DNA of 30,018 nt from JADJEI01 sp035328465 (GTDB taxonomy: Bacteria > Bacteroidota > Ignavibacteria > Ignavibacteriales > Ignavibacteriaceae): assembly GCA_035328465.1 (NCBI GenBank), contig DAOLIQ010000035.1, positions 1 to 30,018 of the forward strand. Direction: 5' to 3'. This document shows positions 25,529 through 30,018 of the stretch, piece after piece. Position 1 is the stretch's first letter. Each line of letters starts with the position of its first letter. The position numbers were made by a program, and so were the translations under genes. Under the pieces are notes generated by a model. The model was not told the DNA's origin. It saw only the letters and a program-made list of their open reading frames with translations, and searched no databases.

Positions 25529-27550
25529 TTAATCTAATTCATCAACCAGAATTATTTTTATGATAAAATCTCCTTCATCAATTTTATAGAGATTTTCGTA
25601 GCCGTCTATTAGCTGTCCAAAGTTAGTGTACCTTCCATTAAGGTGGGGATAATTACCAAGCATCACAAAGAATTGCGAGCCTTCAGTGTCAACTCCCGAA
25701 CTTGCCATTCCTACTGCGCCGGTGTTAAAAGGTATGTTCGATAATTCTGAAACTATTTCATAGCCGGGACCTTCCCAGCCTGTAGCCGATTTATCGCCTG
25801 CTTGAATTACAAAGCCAGGTACAACGCGATGAAAAATTATCCCATCATAAAAATTTTCTTCTGCAAGTTTAACGAAATTGCCGACAGATATCGGTGCATA
25901 TTCAGGTAAAAATTTTATTTCAAACATCCCTTTGTTGGTAATTATCTGAGCCGCTTTATAATGAAAAGCATGTTGCAGCAGCTCAGTAAAGTTAGAATCT
26001 ACCTTTGTGATTTCATCTTTTAGTTTCAGTTTTTGATATGCCAGTTTCTTTACTGAAAATATGCTGGAACTTTTTGCCGCGCCAAGTATTTTTTTGTAAA
26101 CCGCAGTATTCATTCTTTCACTTAAAGACATAATGGATAAAATGGATTCAGTGAAATTGGGATCACTAATGTGTTTTTCGATTTGTTCCAATAGAATATT
26201 TTCAAGTTTATTTTGATTCTCAATAATGAAAACTGAATCAACAGCATCGGCAGCAATTGAAATTAATGCTGGAGCCTCACTTGAAAGCGCATCAAAATAA
26301 ATTTCATTCAGCCCGGCTCTGAAAGCAGCATTCTTTGAAAATGAATTTAGTGAAGTCAAACTTTCGATCTTTGTCAGTTTATCTTCTGAATTGTAAAGTT
26401 GAACTAATTCATTAAAATATTTTTCGTTGTTCGGAAAATTTGCATAGGATCTGATTCTAAATTTATCAGGGATACTTTCAGGAATAGATATTTTTTCAGA
26501 AATAAATTTGTCCGGGAAAAGCTGGGGGTATGAAACTAATAATTCACCGCGGACATTCTGATTTAGATTTTCATCATATAATAAATTGTGCAAAGTATTT
26601 TCTAAAGTCATCGAGAGTGAATCAGGAACTGATAGATACTTTAAACTAATTGCTGTTTGATGTGCAGTGACTTCATTATTATCATAGAGCAGTTGAAAAT
26701 ATTTTTTGAGTTCAAATTCTGTAAATCTTTTTTTATAGCATATTGTACTTGCGGCGAGTGATTTTAATAAAATATTTTCAGTAGAGATTAGGTAATTGAA
26801 GATAGAACTATCTTCAGGAAAATAATTATTTCTTCGGAAGGCAAGTAATATATATTGAATGATTTCATTATCAACGCGGCTATTTATTTTTTCATTCAGC
26901 AGCATACTCAATTGCCTCATCAACTGATCATTTGATTTTAGTCGGCTTAAAACATAAAGCAAAGATTTAAGCTCGGTCATCTTCAGATCTTTATTGTTTA
27001 GTTCGTCTGCGATTAATTCATTTTGATCGGTAGTTTTAATTTCCCGAAGAGAAAAGTTTAATAAGACTAAACTAATTGGAACATTACTGAATTTACCAGT
27101 TGAATAAAACTCAATGATTCTATCTAAGTCGCTTTGATTTCCTGTATGACTTATACCTGTAAAATATTTGCCTGCCGAATCGCCATTAGCAAAAACTTTT
27201 TCCCAGAAATATTTAGTAGTTTGGAAACACTGACCCAAACTTTCAAGACAAAATATTTTTAATTCAGTATCGGTGGCTTCTAAGTTTATAACTTCATCAG
27301 CGAAAGATGTATCCCGGCTGATGCTTATAGATAACAACGCAGCACTGATTTTTTCTTGATTGTTCGAAGAAAGATATTTACCTAAAATAGACTTGTCAAA
27401 TTCACGAGTGTAAGTTGTATGAATAAGATCAGTATAGGTGGGGGAGTATTGTGCTAATATAAATTGATTGAAAAATAAAAAGAGTATTAAAACAGCAATA
27501 ATGTGAGAACGCGCATTAAGAATCTTATCACCTTTAAATACTGATCTCAT
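25529..27550 (-). CDS. Exported cyclophilin-type peptidyl-prolyl isomerase with long repeat region
   Basis: A 673-residue exported protein. A signal peptide with a long basic start (about residues 1-34, HIIAVLILFLFFNQFILAQ) precedes about 480 residues of helical, HEAT-like repeats. A C-terminal cyclophilin domain follows (about 535-673). The isomerase motifs are visible: FHRVVPGFVIQAGD, with the Arg, Phe and Gln of the active site, GSQFFVML, and LNGRYTNFGQ, with Tyr at the position usual for bacterial enzymes. It probably folds envelope proteins, using the repeats to hold clients or partners. The start overlaps the GNAT stop by 17 bases, suggesting translational coupling in the sphingolipid-type cluster. 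The repeat class is judged by eye. Confidence 0.82.
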   Translation of the reverse strand: MRSVFKGDKILNARSHIIAVLILFLFFNQFILAQYSPTYTDLIHTTYTREFDKSILGKYLSSNNQEKISAALLSISISRDTSFADEVINLEATDTELKIFCLESLGQCFQTTKYFWEKVFANGDSAGKYFTGISHTGNQSDLDRIIEFYSTGKFSNVPISLVLLNFSLREIKTTDQNELIADELNNKDLKMTELKSLLYVLSRLKSNDQLMRQLSMLLNEKINSRVDNEIIQYILLAFRRNNYFPEDSSIFNYLISTENILLKSLAASTICYKKRFTEFELKKYFQLLYDNNEVTAHQTAISLKYLSVPDSLSMTLENTLHNLLYDENLNQNVRGELLVSYPQLFPDKFISEKISIPESIPDKFRIRSYANFPNNEKYFNELVQLYNSEDKLTKIESLTSLNSFSKNAAFRAGLNEIYFDALSSEAPALISIAADAVDSVFIIENQNKLENILLEQIEKHISDPNFTESILSIMSLSERMNTAVYKKILGAAKSSSIFSVKKLAYQKLKLKDEITKVDSNFTELLQHAFHYKAAQIITNKGMFEIKFLPEYAPISVGNFVKLAEENFYDGIIFHRVVPGFVIQAGDKSATGWEGPGYEIVSELSNIPFNTGAVGMASSGVDTEGSQFFVMLGNYPHLNGRYTNFGQLIDGYENLYKIDEGDFIIKIILVDELD

Positions 27551-28655
27551 AAATTCTATATTTTTTGTAAAGCTCAGCGTTCATCACCTGCGCGCCTCGA
27601 TTCATCATTTCATTATCTTCGAGAATCCAGCTTGCCTCGCCGAGGAGTATCCCAATTTTTCTTGCCCTGTTTACAATCTCCCAGTAAAATACGGCATCAA
27701 GTCCTTTCTTCTGAAATTCAGGAATCACACCAAGTGTTATGATTCTTGACCAGGGAATTTTTCTCTTTTGAGTAAGAAGTTTTATAAAACCAAACGGAAA
27801 TAATTTGCCATTCATTTTTTTGAAGATGAAATTATAATCGAGCATGACCAAAGCAAACCCAACAAGTTTATTATCAATTTCACCAAACAACACAAGTGAA
27901 GGCTCTACGAGCGGCTTCAAGTCATTTGCCATCCAATCAATTTCTTCGTCTGTCATCGGAATGAATCCGTAATTGGGAGCCCAGGCTTTGTTGTAAACAA
28001 ATTTAACTTTATCAAGTTCAGCTTTAAAATTTTTCATATTCAATTGTGAAATTTGAAGTCGTGATCTTTGCCTGGCAATTTCAGCAACGCGTTTTAATTT
28101 TTCAGATGAAAGCACTTTATCCGATTCAAGTTTGTAAGCATAAAGATCCTTTGCTTTTTTGAATCCATAATTATCACAAAGTGTAAGGTAATATGGTGGG
28201 TTGTATGTCATCAGTAGTCTCGGCTCATCATCAAAGCCTTCAATCAGCATCCCGTATTCGTCATTGCTTGAAGGATTTGCCGGACCGCGCATTTCCGTTA
28301 AGCCTTTTTCTTTCAGCCAGGCTTTTGCTGTATCAAAAAGTTTATTAGCAACCTGCTGATCATTAATACATTCGAAGAATCCGAAAAATCCAACTTTGTC
28401 ATTATGGTATTTGTTGTGAAGATCATTTTTTATTGCTGCGATTCTTCCGACAATTTTTCCATTTCTTTCTGCTAAATACAATTCAGTCTCAGCGTGTTTG
28501 TAAAATGGATTTTTTTCTTTATCTAATAGTTTTTTACGATCCATCAATAAAGGCGGAACCCAATAGGGATAATCTTTATAAATCTGCCATTGAAATTTTA
28601 TAAAGCGCATTATATCCTTTTTAGATCGCACAATAGAAATAGTTATGTCATTCAT
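27534..28655 (-). CDS. GNAT-family acyltransferase-like protein
   Basis: A 373-residue cytosolic protein of the GNAT-like group often found beside serine palmitoyltransferase in Bacteroidota. Notable stretches are MRFIKFQWQIYKDYPYWVPP, RIAAIKNDLHNKYHNDKVGFFGFFEC, MRGPANPSSNDEYGMLIEGF and, near the C-terminus, LGVIPEFQKKGLDAVFYWEI. The last is the expected acyl-CoA pyrophosphate-binding region. I choose the ATG at 28655 because AGAGG precedes it by five bases; the alternative GTG at 28661 lies inside that site. The substrate is unknown. N-acylation of a sphingoid base is a reasonable guess given the neighbouring gene. An intrinsic terminator stands just upstream. Confidence 0.8.
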   Translation of the reverse strand: MNDITISIVRSKKDIMRFIKFQWQIYKDYPYWVPPLLMDRKKLLDKEKNPFYKHAETELYLAERNGKIVGRIAAIKNDLHNKYHNDKVGFFGFFECINDQQVANKLFDTAKAWLKEKGLTEMRGPANPSSNDEYGMLIEGFDDEPRLLMTYNPPYYLTLCDNYGFKKAKDLYAYKLESDKVLSSEKLKRVAEIARQRSRLQISQLNMKNFKAELDKVKFVYNKAWAPNYGFIPMTDEEIDWMANDLKPLVEPSLVLFGEIDNKLVGFALVMLDYNFIFKKMNGKLFPFGFIKLLTQKRKIPWSRIITLGVIPEFQKKGLDAVFYWEIVNRARKIGILLGEASWILEDNEMMNRGAQVMNAELYKKYRIYEISI

Positions 28656-28665
28656 TTTCACCTCT

Positions 28666-28696
28666 AAAAAAAAAGCATACTAAGTTTATAGTATGC
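28666..28696 (-). terminator. Intrinsic terminator between serine palmitoyltransferase and GNAT genes
   Basis: On the minus strand an 8-base perfect stem (GCATACTA at both arms as read in each direction; plus-strand arms 28675-28682 and 28689-28696) with a 6-base loop is followed at once by nine T residues (28674-28666). It starts 26 bases past the serine palmitoyltransferase stop and ends just before the GNAT ribosome binding site. It would cut or attenuate transcription into the two downstream genes. Confidence 0.82.
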
Positions 28697-28722
28697 CTTG
28701 TAATAATTTAATTAATTCTAAA

Positions 28723-29913
28723 TCAGATAAGCCCTAATTTTGTCCCAACATTCTTGAATATCTGAATTATTTCATCAAGATGTTCATCTTCGTGGGTAGC
28801 CATGAAGCTTGTTCTCATCATTTGTCTTCCTTGAGGTACGCCGGGAGAAATAAAAACATTCACAAACACACCTTCGTCATAAAGCATCCGCCACATTTTA
28901 AAAGCAAGTGCATCATCGCCAACTATCACCGGAACAATTGCAGTTCGACCGTCAATAACATTAAATCCTAATTCATTAAATGCTTTTCTGATTTTATTTG
29001 CATTGCGGATAAGTTTATCAACAAGCTGCGGCTCGCGTTCAAGTATATTTAAAGCCGCCAATGCAGAAGCAACTGAAGCAGGAGTTGGTGATGCACTAAA
29101 AATAAGGGCAGGGCTAAAATGTTTTATGAAATTTATAACTCTTTCCGAGCCTGCAACAAAGCCTCCGAGTGAAGCAAAAGTTTTACTGAAAGTTCCCATC
29201 GTAAGATCAATTTCACTTTCAAGGTTGAATTCGCTTGCAGTTCCCCTTCCGCCTTTTCCAATAACGCCCACTGAATGAGCATCATCAATCATTATTCTTG
29301 CGCCATATTTTTTTGCGGTATTGTTAAGCGCCTTAAGATCCACAATCTCACCGCCTGTGCTGAATACTCCATCACTGACAACCAGTTTACCGGCTTCAGC
29401 GGGCAGCTTGGCAAGAACTTTTTCCAGATCATTCATGTCATTGTGTTTGTAACGAACGAATTCTGCGGTTGCGCCTTTTGCCATCAAATTACCGGCTACA
29501 ATGCAAGCGTGGTTATCTTTATCGGAAATAACATAATCACCGCGATTGACTAAGGTAGGAATTACACCTTGTGCAGATTGATACCCGGTGCTGAAAAGTA
29601 ATACCGCTTCCTTATTAAAAAACTTAGCAAGCCGTGATTCCAATTCAATATGAAGATCAAGTGTACCGGTTAAGTATCGCGATCCTGAACAGCCTGTACC
29701 GTATTTTTCGACTGCTTTTATTGCCGCTTCTTTAACTTCGGGATGACTTGTCAGTCCCAGGTAATTATTAGAGCCTGCCATAATTTTTCGTTTACCTTCA
29801 ATTTGAACCACAGGTCCTTCATTTGCTTCGATTGGTCTGAAATATGGATAGACTCCCATTGCTTTAACTTCATCAGCACGAGTGAACTCAAGACACTTCT
29901 TAAATAAATCCAA
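28723..29913 (-). CDS. Serine palmitoyltransferase (alpha-oxoamine synthase family)
   Basis: A 396-residue PLP enzyme, soluble as in Sphingobacterium. It probably condenses serine with a long-chain acyl-CoA to 3-ketosphinganine, the first step of sphingolipid synthesis. Motifs are SNNYLGL (48-54), TGCSGSRYLTGT (73-84), DNHACI with the PLP-stacking His135, DDAHSVGVIGKGGRG (210-224, Asp210 and His213) and TFSKTFASLGG with Schiff-base Lys244. The close relatives KBL and BioF share these, so serine palmitoyltransferase is inferred from overall resemblance and the GNAT neighbour. The start is TTG: AAGGAG lies six bases before it and an in-frame TAA directly precedes it, so no upstream start exists. 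A strong terminator follows the gene. Confidence 0.85.
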   Translation of the reverse strand: MDLFKKCLEFTRADEVKAMGVYPYFRPIEANEGPVVQIEGKRKIMAGSNNYLGLTSHPEVKEAAIKAVEKYGTGCSGSRYLTGTLDLHIELESRLAKFFNKEAVLLFSTGYQSAQGVIPTLVNRGDYVISDKDNHACIVAGNLMAKGATAEFVRYKHNDMNDLEKVLAKLPAEAGKLVVSDGVFSTGGEIVDLKALNNTAKKYGARIMIDDAHSVGVIGKGGRGTASEFNLESEIDLTMGTFSKTFASLGGFVAGSERVINFIKHFSPALIFSASPTPASVASALAALNILEREPQLVDKLIRNANKIRKAFNELGFNVIDGRTAIVPVIVGDDALAFKMWRMLYDEGVFVNVFISPGVPQGRQMMRTSFMATHEDEHLDEIIQIFKNVGTKLGLI

Positions 29914-29989
29914 TTATAACTCCTTAAAAAATATACTATGATAATTTTAAGCGACAAATCTATGATATTCAGCTTAGATATGCAAAGTA

Positions 29990-30011
29990 GCACAGGCAAT
30001 CCTACCTGTGC
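29990..30011. repeat. Hairpin at the right edge
   Basis: GCACAGG (29990-29996) and CCTGTGC (30005-30011) form a perfect 7-base stem with loop CAATCCTA. No T-run follows on either strand. It lies 77 bases upstream of the serine palmitoyltransferase start and may be the end of a gene beyond the window or part of a leader. Confidence 0.45.
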
Positions 30012-30018
30012 GTGATAA

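Noticed and set aside
29751..29999. Minus-strand reading frame overlapping the serine palmitoyltransferase start
   Set aside because: It lies in another frame of that gene's 5' end. The serine palmitoyltransferase frame has the motifs, and a strong ribosome binding site before its TTG.

Overview
The window is AT-rich chromosomal DNA from a Gram-negative bacterium of the Bacteroidota/Chlorobi/Ignavibacteria group. An Ignavibacteria-like heterotroph is the best guess. The reasons are a PorD/DUF4835 protein, a PorV/PorQ-like outer-membrane protein, an outer-membrane barrel with helix-hairpin-helix motifs, a serine palmitoyltransferase gene with an adjacent GNAT gene, GlnRS and GluRS together, large hybrid histidine kinases and a TAnnTTTG-type promoter candidate. 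The species cannot be named from the sequence alone.

Left edge (1-1317): the N-terminal end of a PLD-domain helicase gene of the kind found in defence islands runs off the edge on the minus strand. About 980 bases without a convincing gene follow. They hold a hairpin and four phased 11-base ATACGCT repeats, and may be the border of an accessory island. Positions 1318-8296 (plus strand) are mostly core metabolism: a glutaryl-CoA-dehydrogenase-like enzyme, guaB, a GT4 glycosyltransferase overlapping purD, and a DNA polymerase III alpha paralogue that stops at residue 541, near the end of the palm and before the fingers.

Positions 8277-14297: a minus-strand pair (rhodanese-like membrane protein and MauE/DoxX-like protein) suggests envelope thiol/sulfur redox. 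A tRNA-Leu(CAA), two small unknown genes with strong ribosome binding sites, and a 1276-residue PAS/GAF hybrid kinase follow.

Positions 14424-19154: glnS, a SatD-family gene, a DUF3307 membrane-protein gene and, convergently, gltX. Two copies of a 20-base palindrome lie between the SatD and DUF3307 genes. The SatD-like protein shows a class III nucleotide-cyclase-like pattern, with two Asp residues 44 apart, fused to a C-terminal helix-turn-helix. This cluster is the best candidate in the window for an under-described regulatory system.

Positions 19200-30018: a hybrid kinase with three receivers and a substituted ATP-binding G1 box; a two-gene outer-membrane operon facing a divergent porD-like gene; then a minus-strand cluster of serine palmitoyltransferase, GNAT protein and an exported repeat-cyclophilin fusion. 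An intrinsic terminator separates the first two genes of that cluster. The cluster points to sphingolipid synthesis and envelope biogenesis. Apart from the left edge, no mobile element or CRISPR array was seen.
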